From an uncultured Tateyamaria sp. (lineage in GTDB: Bacteria; Pseudomonadota; Alphaproteobacteria; Rhodobacterales; Rhodobacteraceae), in contig NZ_CANNDN010000001.1 of assembly GCF_947503465.1 (NCBI RefSeq), positions 496,001-560,000 on the forward strand: 64,000 bases of DNA, given 5' to 3'. Under the pieces are notes generated by a model. It had not been told where the DNA came from. It made no database searches and saw only the letters and a list, made by a program, of their open reading frames with translations. The translations under genes and the position numbers were made by a program. Shown piece by piece: positions 42,587-51,650 of this stretch (positions are counted from its first letter, which is position 1; the number at the start of each line of letters is the position of its first letter).

Positions 42587-43452
42587 GATTTCGGCGTGAT
42601 CGGGCGGATCAGACCCTCTTGGGCGACCGACGCCACCAGCGTGCCGTCCTTGTCGTAGATCATCCCCCGGTTAAAGCCCCTGCCCTTGCCCGACCACGGG
42701 CTGTCCATCGCGTAGAGATGCCAGTCGCAAAAGGCTGCGGGCGCGTGAAACCACATGGCGTGATCAAGGCTGGCTGCCATGACCCGCCCCGTGAACCATG
42801 TCTGACCGTGCGGCCTCAGCGCGGTGCCCAGCAGGTTGAGATCAGAAGCATAGGCCAGCAGGCAGTGCTGCAGCTGTGCGCTGATGCCTTTTGCGGCCTT
42901 CATCCGGAACCACAGGTGGCTGCGGTCCTCCATCGGCTCGGGGGTAAAGAAATCACGCGGGGCGACCTCGCGGATGTCTATGGGCCGCGGGCGCAGGAAT
43001 TCCTCGTGAAACTGTCGGGGGATCTTGTCGACCACAGCTTCGCGCAGTTCGGTGCGGTCGCTCAGAGTGTCCGGGCCCTCCACCTCGGGCATCGGATGTT
43101 GGTGCGACCAGCCTTCCTCATCCGCATGAAAGGACGCCGACATGTTCAGGATTTGACGTCCATGCTGGATCGCCACGACACGGCGCGTGGTAAAGCTGCC
43201 GCCGTCGCGGGCGCGATCCACCTGGTAAATCACCGGGATGGACGGATCGCCCGGTCGAATGAAATAGGCGTGCAAACTGTGGCATAAACGGTCTTCGACC
43301 GTGCGGTATGCAGCGGCCAGAGCCTGGCCAATAACTTGTCCCCCAAAGATGCGCGTGGGCGTCTCGCCCCCCTGCCCTGTGCCACGAAACATATCAACCT
43401 CGAGCCGTTCAACAGCCAGCAGGTCCAGCAAGGTTTGATGTGCATCTGTCAT
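42574..43452 (-). CDS. tesB: Acyl-CoA thioesterase II
   Basis: 292 residues, double hot-dog TesB: RIFGGQVIGQALAAAYRTV (about 31-49), LHAYFIRPGDPSIPVIYQVDRARDGGSFTTRRV, and the C-terminal LDHAMWFHAP and VASVAQEGLIR. Hydrolyses medium- and long-chain acyl-CoA to free acid and CoA. Followed by the serine hydrolase gene 13 bp downstream, so the two probably form... a tesB-hydrolase transcription unit on the minus strand. Confidence 0.9.
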   Translation of the reverse strand: MTDAHQTLLDLLAVERLEVDMFRGTGQGGETPTRIFGGQVIGQALAAAYRTVEDRLCHSLHAYFIRPGDPSIPVIYQVDRARDGGSFTTRRVVAIQHGRQILNMSASFHADEEGWSHQHPMPEVEGPDTLSDRTELREAVVDKIPRQFHEEFLRPRPIDIREVAPRDFFTPEPMEDRSHLWFRMKAAKGISAQLQHCLLAYASDLNLLGTALRPHGQTWFTGRVMAASLDHAMWFHAPAAFCDWHLYAMDSPWSGKGRGFNRGMIYDKDGTLVASVAQEGLIRPITPKSQPE

Positions 43453-43465
43453 GGAGGTTGTCCTT

Positions 43466-44674
43466 TCACATCAACGCGCTGTGCACCAGCGCCTTGAGTT
43501 CTGCGCGGGCGGGATAGCTGGACGACGGGCTGAGTTGGGTGAACATCACGACGCTGATGTCGTTGACGCGATCCACCCAGAAGAACGTCGACGCCATGCC
43601 GCCCCAACTGAAATCCCCCACCGATGACGGGACCCGGCTGCGCGCGGGGTACAACACAACTGCGCCGCCAATCCCAAATCCCATGCCCTCCATCGGCTGT
43701 TCGGCAAAGCTGGCGGGGCCAAGGCTGGCAATGTCGCCGGGCAGATGATTCGACATCATGAAATCCGCCGTGGATGGGGAAACAAGACCCAGACCGCGCT
43801 GTCGCAGGCATTCGGCAAAGGCCATGTAGTCGTCGATGGTGCCCACCAGCCCGCCGCCTCCGCTGAAACAGGTCGTGGCGCGAAAGGGGGAATGCTGCGC
43901 GTCGTCGAACAGGCGCAGGGTCGCATCACCCCCGGCACAGGCGTCCAGGTCCATCGCATCCCCTGCCAGCGGGGTATAAAGCGCGGCAAAGCGTTCCAGC
44001 GCGCTGTCTGGTACGGAAAATGCGGTATTCGTCATGCCAAGCGGTTCGAGCACGCGGCTCTGGAACACCTGATCCAGTGGCGCGCCGGTGACAACCTCGA
44101 TCACCCGCCCGATGACATCGATACCGACCGAATACTCCCATCGTGCGCCCGGCTCGAAGGCCAGGGGCAGCGTCGCCAGTTGATCACATTGATCCGCAAG
44201 CGTGCCCGCGGTGGGCTTGAACAGCAAATCCAGCTCGGCCATGGCTGCGGGCAGGAGACCGGGATTGAACGGGTAGCTCAGCCCGGATCGGTGTGTCAGC
44301 ACGTGGTGCAGGGTTGGCACAGCGCAGGGCGCAGTGTCGGATATGTGCGCGGCGCCCGGGCGCAGTGCGTGCAGGTCGGCATAAGCGGGCAAAAAGCGGC
44401 TGAGGGGCGCGTCGAGATGCAAGAGCCCCTCTTCGACCAGCATCATCAGGATCAGCGACGTGATCGGCTTGGTCATCGAATAGATGCGCGCCACGGTGTC
44501 ACGATCAAAGGCGGTGTTATCAGCAAGGTCCTTGACCCCCGCCTGGGTATAGAACACCTCGTCCCCGCCCTGTTTCACCAGCACGGACACTCCGGCGAAC
44601 TTCTGTGCGTTCACATAGCGATCCGCCCAGTCTTGGATGCGGGTCAGGCGGGCGGGATCAAGGGACAGCGACAT
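43466..44674 (-). CDS. Class C beta-lactamase-like serine hydrolase
   Basis: 402 residues from the ATG at 44674; the frame is open upstream but that part lacks conservation and overlaps the GST gene. The Ser-x-x-Lys nucleophile motif is SMTKPI (about 75-80) and the Tyr motif is in WEYSVGIDVIG. No signal peptide is visible, so an EstB-like cytoplasmic esterase is more likely than a beta-lactamase. In E. coli-type nomenclature no symbol fits. Confidence 0.83.
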   Translation of the reverse strand: MSLSLDPARLTRIQDWADRYVNAQKFAGVSVLVKQGGDEVFYTQAGVKDLADNTAFDRDTVARIYSMTKPITSLILMMLVEEGLLHLDAPLSRFLPAYADLHALRPGAAHISDTAPCAVPTLHHVLTHRSGLSYPFNPGLLPAAMAELDLLFKPTAGTLADQCDQLATLPLAFEPGARWEYSVGIDVIGRVIEVVTGAPLDQVFQSRVLEPLGMTNTAFSVPDSALERFAALYTPLAGDAMDLDACAGGDATLRLFDDAQHSPFRATTCFSGGGGLVGTIDDYMAFAECLRQRGLGLVSPSTADFMMSNHLPGDIASLGPASFAEQPMEGMGFGIGGAVVLYPARSRVPSSVGDFSWGGMASTFFWVDRVNDISVVMFTQLSPSSSYPARAELKALVHSALM

Positions 44675-44752
44675 GCGCCCACGATACGGTCCCAAACGGG
44701 CTTGCCAAGGCAAAAGCGCGAGCGCTAGCGTTACGGAACGGGGAGGACCACC

Positions 44753-45364
44753 ATGCTCAGACTTCACTTTGCACCGCGCAGCCGGGCCGTTCGTATCGCG
44801 TGGATGCTCGAAGAGATGGGGGTGCACTATGACCTGGTATCCTATGCGCTGGGGGATCCGGCCATGCGCAGCCCCGGGTTTCGCGCTGCGGTTCATCCGA
44901 TGGGCCGCGTGCCGGTTCTGGAAGACGGCGATGTGCGGATCATGGAAAGCGGCGCGATCCTGGAATACCTGCTGGCACGTCACGGTGACGGGCAGTTTCG
45001 CCCGGCGGTGGACAGCGCAAACTACCCCGCCTACCTGCAATGGCTGCACTATTCCGAAGGCATGTTGATGCCTCAAGTGAACAGTTACATGGTCGAGACG
45101 TTCTTTTTGCCACCCGAACGGCAATCAGAAGTGCATGCAAAGCGCGCAAAGAAATTGCTTGGTCAAATGCTGGGCCCGGTCAATGCGGCGCTGGACGGGC
45201 GTGACTATCTTGCCGGCTCGTTCTCGGCGGCAGATATCATGACGGGTTCTGCGGCCATCACGGCCAGGGGGATCGGGATCGACCTGTCCGAACGCCCGGC
45301 CCTTGCCGCGTACATTGATCGGCTGGAAGCGCGCCCGGCCTACCAGACAGCGGCCAACTTGTAG
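44753..45364 (+). CDS. Glutathione S-transferase family protein
   Basis: 203 residues; N-terminal thioredoxin-like domain (LHFAPRSRAVRIAWMLEEMGV; MGRVPVLEDGDVRIMESGAILEYL with the cis-Pro and the GSH gamma-Glu site ES) and a helical C-terminal domain ending FSAADIMTG. Divergent from the serine hydrolase gene. Substrate unknown; could conjugate or isomerise an electrophile from the nearby catabolic pathway. Confidence 0.83.
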   Translation: MLRLHFAPRSRAVRIAWMLEEMGVHYDLVSYALGDPAMRSPGFRAAVHPMGRVPVLEDGDVRIMESGAILEYLLARHGDGQFRPAVDSANYPAYLQWLHYSEGMLMPQVNSYMVETFFLPPERQSEVHAKRAKKLLGQMLGPVNAALDGRDYLAGSFSAADIMTGSAAITARGIGIDLSERPALAAYIDRLEARPAYQTAANL

Positions 45365-46066
45365 TCAGACCTCCAGCCACTCCTTGCGCACATCGTCGCG
45401 CGCCTTGAGTTCGGCAGGGGTGCCTTCGAATACGACCTGACCGTGGCCCATGACGTAGACACGGTGCGCAATATCAAGCGCGATGGACAGTTTCTGTTCC
45501 ACGAGCAGCGTCGCGATGCCGCGCTTCGCGATCTCTTGCAAAAGCTGCGCCACCCGCTGGACCATCTGCGGCGACAGCCCTTCGGTCGGCTCGTCAATCA
45601 TCACAAGGTCCGGGTCGCCCATCAGCGTCCGGCACATGGTCAGCATCTGCTGCTCACCGCCCGACAGCACCGACGCCTCCACATCCGCCCGTCGTTCCAG
45701 GTTTTCGAACATGTCGAACATGTCCTGCATGGACCACCGCCCCTGCCCGTCCTTCTGGCCGGGTTTCAAACCCAGGATCAGGTTCTGCCGCGTGGTGAGG
45801 CCGGGAAAGATGTCGCGGTTCTCCGGCACGTATCCAATGCCCAGATTGGCGACTTCATAGGCCTTCTTCCCAGCGATCTCCTGCCCGCGAAACTTGACCG
45901 ATCCTTGCGGCGCAACCTCGCCCATCACCGCCTTGCACGTAGTCGATCGTCCGACGCCGTTGCGCCCCAGAAGGGCGACGATCTCGCCCTCGGCGATCTG
46001 GATGTTCACCCCCTGAAGGATGTGGGATTTGCCGTAATAGGCGTGCAGGTCTGAAACATCCAGCAT
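45365..46066 (-). CDS. livF: Branched-chain amino acid-type ABC ATPase LivF, altered Walker A
   Basis: 233 residues, LivF layout: Walker A GRNGVGRST (34-42), signature LSGGEQQML, Walker B LVMIDEPTEGLSP. The Walker A lysine is replaced by Arg40, encoded CGA (45947-45949); all other motifs are intact. Lysine-to-arginine changes at this position usually cripple ATP hydrolysis. Several neighbouring codons (GGA, CGA, ACT) are rare types here. LivG next to it has a normal Walker A. Last gene of the importer operon. Confidence 0.88.
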   Translation of the reverse strand: MLDVSDLHAYYGKSHILQGVNIQIAEGEIVALLGRNGVGRSTTCKAVMGEVAPQGSVKFRGQEIAGKKAYEVANLGIGYVPENRDIFPGLTTRQNLILGLKPGQKDGQGRWSMQDMFDMFENLERRADVEASVLSGGEQQMLTMCRTLMGDPDLVMIDEPTEGLSPQMVQRVAQLLQEIAKRGIATLLVEQKLSIALDIAHRVYVMGHGQVVFEGTPAELKARDDVRKEWLEV

Positions 46067-46821
46067 CAGTGCACCTCCAGCGCTTCGCCAAGATACGCTT
46101 CCTGCACCCGTGGGTTGGCGCGCACAGCCTCCGGTGTGCCGGTGGCGATGATCTCTCCGTAGACAAGTACGCTGATCTGGTCGGCGAGACCAAAGACGAC
46201 GCCCATGTCATGTTCGACCATCACAAGTGTCTTGCCCTCCGTCACGGTGCGGATCAGATCAACGATGTAGTCGGTTTCTGAATGGCTCATGCCCGCGGTC
46301 GGTTCGTCCAGCATGATCACATCCGCCCCGCCTGCGATGGTGATCCCGATTTCAAGTGCACGTTGTTCGGCATAGCTGAGCACACCTGCGGGCAGATCCC
46401 GCCGCGCCGTCAGGTTGATCTGGTCCAGAATTTGATCTGCCCCATCGGTCAGTGCACGCGACCGCCCCACCATGGACCAGAAGTTGTAACGATACCCCAT
46501 CGACCACAAAAGCGAGCAGCGCACGTTCTCGAATACGGTCATCTTGGGAAAGATGTTGGTGATCTGGAAGCTGCGGCTCAGTCCCATGCGGTTGATCTCG
46601 AACGGGGCCTTGCCCGCAAGATCGGCGCCATGCAGACGGATCGCCCCGTCGGTCTGGGGAAAACGGCCCGTGATGAGGTTGAACAGCGTGGACTTGCCCG
46701 CGCCGTTTGGGCCGATGATCGCGTGCCGTTCGCCCTTGCCGATGCTCAGATCAACGCCGCGAATGATTTCGGTCTTGCCAAAGGACTTCTTGAGCCCATC
46801 AAGTTCCAACGCGGCGGTCAT
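46066..46821 (-). CDS. livG: Branched-chain amino acid-type ABC ATPase LivG
   Basis: 251 residues: Walker A GPNGAGKST (about 35-43), the LivG-typical GLSRSFQITNIFPKMTVFENV, signature region LSYAEQRALEIG, and Walker B VIMLDEPTAGMS. Pairs with LivF under the LivHM channel. One base overlap with livF and 4 nt with livM. Confidence 0.92.
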   Translation of the reverse strand: MTAALELDGLKKSFGKTEIIRGVDLSIGKGERHAIIGPNGAGKSTLFNLITGRFPQTDGAIRLHGADLAGKAPFEINRMGLSRSFQITNIFPKMTVFENVRCSLLWSMGYRYNFWSMVGRSRALTDGADQILDQINLTARRDLPAGVLSYAEQRALEIGITIAGGADVIMLDEPTAGMSHSETDYIVDLIRTVTEGKTLVMVEHDMGVVFGLADQISVLVYGEIIATGTPEAVRANPRVQEAYLGEALEVH

Positions 46822-48116
46822 CGTGTCGCCCCGTCTGGCGTGTTGGCTTCGTTCCAGGCCTCGGCCAGGGCCGGTGCCGTCCGACGCGCGATGCCGAATC
46901 CCACCAATGTGGCGGCGCCGGCGATGATCCAGGGCAGTGCGGCGTGGCTGTCAAATGTCGTCCAGTAGACGGTCATGTCGTGATCCCCTGTGCTGGCATG
47001 GCGCACATGAAACGTCATCTCGATCAGTGCAGCGGCCCCCAGACACCCGATCGCTCCTGATCCGAGGGTCCGAAGATAGGGAAGGCCCAGATGCCGCAAC
47101 TTGCCCAGACGCAATGCAGGCACATGCATCATGATCAACCCGGCCAACCCGCCGGGAAAGAACATGACGGTCACAACGAATACGATACCAAGGTAGAAAC
47201 CCCAGAGTTCGGTTTGCAGGCTCAGCACCGTTTGAACGAGGGTGAAGACGATGGCGCCCAGGATGGGTCCGAAGAAGAAACCGACACCGCCCAGGAAGGT
47301 GACCAGCAGGATGATACCCGATTGTGTGGTGTTCAGGTTCTCTTCGGTCAGGATTTCATAATTGATGGCAAAAAGTGCACCGGCAATACCGGCAAAGAAC
47401 CCGCTGGCCACGAAGGAGTAAAACCGAACCCAGCGCGCGGAATATCCCAGGAATTCGGCCCGTTCCGGATTGTCGCGCACGGCGTTAGCCATACGCCCCA
47501 GCGGCGTGCGGGAATAGAGGTACATCAATGCGGCCGAGATCATCAGCCAGACTGCAATCAGGTAGTAGACTTCGATCTGTTGCAGGAACTCGACGCCAAA
47601 GAATGGCAGGCCATAGGTGCGGTCTCCGGACACGCCTTCTTCGCCCCCGAAAAATGCGACGATGATCACGGAACACGCTGCGATCAGTTCGCCCACACCC
47701 AGCGAGATCATGGCAAAGACCGTACCGGCCTTGCGGGTCGAAAAGCTGCCCACGATGGTGGCGAGCCCCATGCCCATCAACCCGCCGAAAATCGGCAGGA
47801 CCGGCAGCGGCACCTGGGCAAAGAAATCATCCATGTTCATGATGTGGACACAGGCGAAGCCCCCCACACCGGCATAGACGGCATGACCAAAGCTGAGCAT
47901 GCCGCCCTGCCCCAGCAGCATGTTGTACGCGAGCGCGAAAATGATCGTGATCGCCATCTGGTTCATGATGGTGATGGCGGAATTGGCGGTAAAGATGAAG
48001 GGCAGGACCGCCAGCAAAACCGCGCCGACGATCCACGGGATCAACGGGATCGTCATCGCCCCTGCCCGCATCCTTTGTGCCGGTTTGGTTGGGTCCGTGG
48101 TCAGTTGGTCGGTCAT
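46818..48116 (-). CDS. livM: Branched-chain amino acid-type ABC permease LivM
   Basis: 432 residues from the ATG overlapping the livH stop (ATGA). About ten hydrophobic segments; family core AYNMLLGQGGMLSFGHAVYAGVGGF and GGVGFFFGPILGA. The C-terminal 90 residues contain one more helix pair beyond the usual LivM end (HDMTVYWTTFDSHAALPW region), a modest extension. Forms the channel with LivH. Confidence 0.9.
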   Translation of the reverse strand: MTDQLTTDPTKPAQRMRAGAMTIPLIPWIVGAVLLAVLPFIFTANSAITIMNQMAITIIFALAYNMLLGQGGMLSFGHAVYAGVGGFACVHIMNMDDFFAQVPLPVLPIFGGLMGMGLATIVGSFSTRKAGTVFAMISLGVGELIAACSVIIVAFFGGEEGVSGDRTYGLPFFGVEFLQQIEVYYLIAVWLMISAALMYLYSRTPLGRMANAVRDNPERAEFLGYSARWVRFYSFVASGFFAGIAGALFAINYEILTEENLNTTQSGIILLVTFLGGVGFFFGPILGAIVFTLVQTVLSLQTELWGFYLGIVFVVTVMFFPGGLAGLIMMHVPALRLGKLRHLGLPYLRTLGSGAIGCLGAAALIEMTFHVRHASTGDHDMTVYWTTFDSHAALPWIIAGAATLVGFGIARRTAPALAEAWNEANTPDGATR

Positions 48117-49069
48117 GCGTCCCGCTTTCCGAACAGGCCATAGGGGCGGAAGATCAGGATCAGCACCATCAGGATGTAGGGCAGGATGTCCGCGATTTGC
48201 GGGCTGGTGATCGACCACAGATCGCGCCAGGCGCTGTCCCAGATCGGCTCGGGCTTGGTGAATCCGGCCCATGTCAGCAGGTCCTCCATGCGCAGATTGT
48301 AGGCTTTGGAAAACGTGGTGATCCAGCCGATAAGAAGGCTGGCAACCAGCGCGCCCCACAAACTGCCCAGGCCCCCGATGACGATGGTGACAAAGACGAT
48401 CGAGCCCAGGACGAATGCCATGCCCGGAAACGTGCCCAGCACCGGCCCCGCGATGACGCCCGCGACACCGGCGAGTGCGGTGCCGACGCCGAAGACACCC
48501 ATGAAGATCAGCGGTACGTTGTGGCCCAGGGCCTCGACGGTCTTGGGGTATGTGAGGGCAGCCTGGATGATCATGCCGACCCGTGTCCGTGTCAGCACAT
48601 AGAGCAACCCGATGAAGATTGCGACCGAGATGAAGATCATGAAAATCTTGTAGGCCGGGATCGCATTGCCCGCGATGGAGAAGGCCGTAAATTGCAGGAT
48701 CTCGGGGGTGGAATAGGGCATCTGGTTCTTGCCCCAGATGAATTGGACAAGTTCCTCGATCAAGAGCGCAAGTCCGAAGGTGAAGATCAGTTCCGGCACG
48801 TGCCCGTATTGGTGAACACGCCTGAGCCCATAGCGTTCCACCCCTGCCCCCATGACCCCCACGATCAGCGGTGCGATCAGCAGCCCCATCCAGAACCCCA
48901 GATAAAGGCTGATCTGAAACGCAAAATAGGCGCCCAGCATATAGAAACTGGCATGGGCAAAGTTCAGCACGCCCATCATCGAAAAGATGAGCGTCAGGCC
49001 CGCCGACAGCATGAAGAGCAGCAGGCCAGTCACCAGGCCGTCGATCAGATTGACGAGGATGAGGTCCAT
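48113..49069 (-). CDS. livH: Branched-chain amino acid-type ABC permease LivH
   Basis: 318 residues, eight or so hydrophobic helices; LivH signatures GLVTGLLLFMLSAGLTLIFSMMGVLNFAHASFYMLGAY at the N-terminus and GLGSLWGALVASLLIGW near 235. First permease gene after livK; separated from it by the hairpin and repeat element at 49121-49193. Confidence 0.92.
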   Translation of the reverse strand: MDLILVNLIDGLVTGLLLFMLSAGLTLIFSMMGVLNFAHASFYMLGAYFAFQISLYLGFWMGLLIAPLIVGVMGAGVERYGLRRVHQYGHVPELIFTFGLALLIEELVQFIWGKNQMPYSTPEILQFTAFSIAGNAIPAYKIFMIFISVAIFIGLLYVLTRTRVGMIIQAALTYPKTVEALGHNVPLIFMGVFGVGTALAGVAGVIAGPVLGTFPGMAFVLGSIVFVTIVIGGLGSLWGALVASLLIGWITTFSKAYNLRMEDLLTWAGFTKPEPIWDSAWRDLWSITSPQIADILPYILMVLILIFRPYGLFGKRDA

Positions 49070-49120
49070 ATCAGGCGTGATCCAAAAGACGCGGCAAGCC
49101 GCGACGCGATTCAGTGTGTG

Positions 49121-49168
49121 GTTGGGGGCCAGCCCCCAAACCCCCGAAGTATTTCAGGCCAGAAGAAG
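49121..49168. repeat. Intergenic G/C-hairpin repeat element, copy 1
   Basis: An inverted repeat TTGGGGGC/GCCCCCAA (49122-49139) is followed by ACCCCCGAAGTATTT and GGCCAGAAGAAG. A second copy with the same layout lies at 53955-53997. Found between livK and livH. Confidence 0.6.
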
Positions 49169-49193
49169 GAGCGGAAACTGAGCCGCTCCTTCT
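49164..49193 (-). terminator. Hairpin after livK
   Basis: AGAAGGAGCGG (49164-49174) and CCGCTCCTTCT (49183-49193) form a perfect 11-bp stem with an 8-nt loop, 9 bp after the livK stop on the minus strand. A pyrimidine-rich, T-poor tail follows, so partial termination that favours livK over livHMGF expression is likely. Confidence 0.75.
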
Positions 49194-49202
49194 CTGTGCG
49201 GG

Positions 49203-50447
49203 TCAGGGGCGACGCATCTTGCAGCTTGTCGGGCTATCCGCCGCGGCCATTGTCACGGTGCTGTCCACCTTGATGCCGAAGCCCGAGTTGTCATAGTCGA
49301 ACGTCACATCGTCATTCGTATGGGCATGGATGTGCACATCCTGGATGATCTGGTGATCGCTTTCCCGCATTTTCAGGGACGTACCCCAGAGGCTTTCGTG
49401 CTCCATCCCCGCCAGCGCATAGGCGATCGGGACCACGTCATCCGCTGTGCCCGCTTCGTTGATCGCCTTGGCCAGCATTTCGATCACGTTGGTGATGCGG
49501 GCCTGGCTGATATTGCCGTCCGGATACTTGGCCTTGAACGCTTCGTAATATGCAGCCGCGCGGTCGTTGGCAGGCGGGTTGATCTGCCCTTCGGCCACCA
49601 GTTTGAGCGAGCCGACACCGGCATCCCCGAACGCGGCGGTGATCCCGTCGGCGGCTGCGTAATAGGTATAGAGCGGGCCGGTGTAGCCGTTTTCCAGCAC
49701 GGACCGCCCCAAGCCGACCATGTCAGCCCCCCAATTTCCGGTGATGATCGCGTCCGCCTCGGATGCCATGATCTTGCGGGTGTAGGGCGTGAAATCCTTG
49801 ACCTTGCCGATCGGGTGCAATTCGTTGCCCACAATCTCGATATCGGGGCGTTTTTCGCCCAGGAACCGGACCGCAGCGGCCGCCACCGCCTTGCCGAAAG
49901 AATAGTCCTGCCCGATGATATACACCTTTTCGATGCTGTCATCGGCGGCAATCACGTCCGTCAGCGCGTCCATCTTGATGTCAGCATTGGCATCAAAGCG
50001 GAAGTGCCAGAAGTTGCACTTGTCATTGGTCAGCGCCGGATCAACGGCAGAGTAGTTCAAAAACAGCACCCGGTCACCCGGGTTGCGCCGGTTGTGCTTG
50101 TCGATGGCTTCGGTCAGCGCGTTTGCCACGCCGGACGAATTGCCCTGGGCAATGAACCGGATGCCCTGATCAATCGCGACCTGCAACTGGATCAGCGATT
50201 CCTTCGGACTGATCTTGTTGTCGAAGGCGACGATTTCGAACATGTCGCCATCCAAAACGCCCCCTTTCTTGTTCACCAGCTCCTCTGCCGCGAATTCGTA
50301 TTGGTGCAGGCCATTGGTGCCGGTCCCGGCAAAGGGGCCGCTGAGCGGGTCGATAAAGGCGATCTTGATGGTGTCTGCGCCAGCCGCAAATGCGCTGGCA
50401 GCAAGAGTGAGGGCCGTGGTCAACCCCAACAGTGTCGTGGTGCGCAT
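49203..50447 (-). CDS. LivK-type periplasmic substrate-binding protein
   Basis: 414 residues with a 21-residue signal peptide (LLGLTTALTLAASAFAAGA). Periplasmic-binding fold type I: IKIAFIDPLSGPFAGTGTNGLHQYEFAAEEL, IAQGNSSGVANAL, VYIIGQDYSFGKAVA. Two Cys late in the protein (NDKCNFW, SCKMRRP). Family members bind branched-chain amino acids, amides, urea or aromatic acids. The acyl-catabolic genes upstream suggest a carboxylate or lipid-like ligand rather than leucine. Confidence 0.88.
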   Translation of the reverse strand: MRTTTLLGLTTALTLAASAFAAGADTIKIAFIDPLSGPFAGTGTNGLHQYEFAAEELVNKKGGVLDGDMFEIVAFDNKISPKESLIQLQVAIDQGIRFIAQGNSSGVANALTEAIDKHNRRNPGDRVLFLNYSAVDPALTNDKCNFWHFRFDANADIKMDALTDVIAADDSIEKVYIIGQDYSFGKAVAAAAVRFLGEKRPDIEIVGNELHPIGKVKDFTPYTRKIMASEADAIITGNWGADMVGLGRSVLENGYTGPLYTYYAAADGITAAFGDAGVGSLKLVAEGQINPPANDRAAAYYEAFKAKYPDGNISQARITNVIEMLAKAINEAGTADDVVPIAYALAGMEHESLWGTSLKMRESDHQIIQDVHIHAHTNDDVTFDYDNSGFGIKVDSTVTMAAADSPTSCKMRRP

Positions 50448-50584
50448 GATGTTCCTCCCTAGAACGCGATCCGCCCGGGCGGCCTCTTTCGGACCAGATT
50501 ACGAGGCGGGATAGGTCCAGCGTTGCACAGGCACAGGATAAGTCAAGCGTCTAGGTTGAATCGTCCCAGTTGGGGTCCATTCCT

Positions 50585-50612
50585 CATGTCATACATGCAC
50601 TACACCCTGTAG
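50585..50612. promoter_or_regulatory. Two adjacent inverted repeats upstream of livK
   Basis: CATGT-CAT-ACATG (50585-50597) and CTACA-CCC-TGTAG (50600-50612), each a perfect 5-bp inverted repeat with a 3-bp spacer, lie side by side between the phosphotransferase stop and livK. Candidate operators for a TetR- or GntR-like dimer; no regulator gene is adjacent. Confidence 0.35.
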
Positions 50613-50619
50613 CCATTTG

Positions 50620-51648
50620 TTATTTATCATTCTTCAGTGCCTTTAACCCATTCTCGGCAAACACCGGGACAAAGGCGCCAAGTTGCATCGCCCGTTCGGG
50701 GTTGGACGCATTGCCGTCAATCGCGCGTTTCAGGACCCCCTGAATGATCGCCCCCATCCGGAAAAAGCAGAACGCCACGAAAAACCCGAAGCGGTCCACC
50801 CGGTCCAGGCCGCGCCGCGCGCAGTATTCCGCCACAAACTCGGCATCTGACGGCAAACCAAGGGCCGCACGGTCCACCCCCATCAGGCCGCGCCCCTGCG
50901 GACCCGCCGGCAATTGCCATTGCATGATGACCGATGCGAGGTCGGCATAGGGGTGACCGATTGTGCTCAATTCCCAATCCAGGACGGCAAGGCACCGGGT
51001 GCCGTCGGCCTCGAAAATCATGTTGTCGATCCGGTAATCACCATGGACCAGGGTCCGTTGCCCGTCGTCGTCCGGCATGTCGGCCTGCAACAGGTCGATC
51101 AGCGTGTTCATGGCCGGAATGTCCTGGGTTTCGGACGCACGGTACTGCTTGGTCCAACGCCCGATTTGCCGTTCCAGATAGTGACCCGGGGGCCCATAAT
51201 CGCTGAGCCCCACTGCGTCGATATCCACATCGTGCAGGGCGGCCAGAACGCGGTTCATGTCCGAAATCACGGCCCCGCGGTTGTCGTTGGACAGCCCGTC
51301 CATCGTCGGTTCGTTAAAGTTTCGGCCATCAACATGATCCATCACGTAAAAGTCCGAGCCGATGACGGACGGATCCTCGCACAGGACATGCATCTGCGCG
51401 ACAGGAACGTCCGTGTTGTACAGCGCCTTCTGCACACGGAACTCGCGGTCCACCGCATGCGCTGACCTCAGCAGCTGCCCGGGCGGCTTGCGGCGCAGCA
51501 CATAGGCGCGGGCGCCTGTTTCAAGCAAGTAGGTGGGATTGGACTGCCCGCCTGCAAATTTCGTTGCGACAACGGCACCGTCGAACCCCGGCAACTTGTC
51601 CTTGAGAAATGCGGCGACAGCCGTGGTGTCGAGCGTTTGCGTGTCCAT
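50620..51648 (-). CDS. ACAD10-like phosphotransferase family protein
   Basis: 342 residues from the ATG at 51648. APH/choline-kinase fold: FAGGQSNPTYLLETG, YVLRRKPPGQLLRSAH, the Brenner motif LVHGDYRIDNMIF and LAVLDWELSTIGHPYADLA. This subgroup is related to the N-terminal kinase domain of ACAD10 and is usually found with acyl-CoA dehydrogenases, phosphorylating hydroxy-acids for lactone or 4-hydroxyacyl-CoA breakdown. Two bases separate it from the upstream gene stop. Confidence 0.8.
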   Translation of the reverse strand: MDTQTLDTTAVAAFLKDKLPGFDGAVVATKFAGGQSNPTYLLETGARAYVLRRKPPGQLLRSAHAVDREFRVQKALYNTDVPVAQMHVLCEDPSVIGSDFYVMDHVDGRNFNEPTMDGLSNDNRGAVISDMNRVLAALHDVDIDAVGLSDYGPPGHYLERQIGRWTKQYRASETQDIPAMNTLIDLLQADMPDDDGQRTLVHGDYRIDNMIFEADGTRCLAVLDWELSTIGHPYADLASVIMQWQLPAGPQGRGLMGVDRAALGLPSDAEFVAEYCARRGLDRVDRFGFFVAFCFFRMGAIIQGVLKRAIDGNASNPERAMQLGAFVPVFAENGLKALKNDK

Positions 51649-51650
51649 AC

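Noticed and set aside
43466-45124. A longer (552-residue) version of the serine hydrolase
   Set aside because: The extra N-terminal part overlaps the divergent GST gene and has no conserved content; the ATG at 44674 is adopted.
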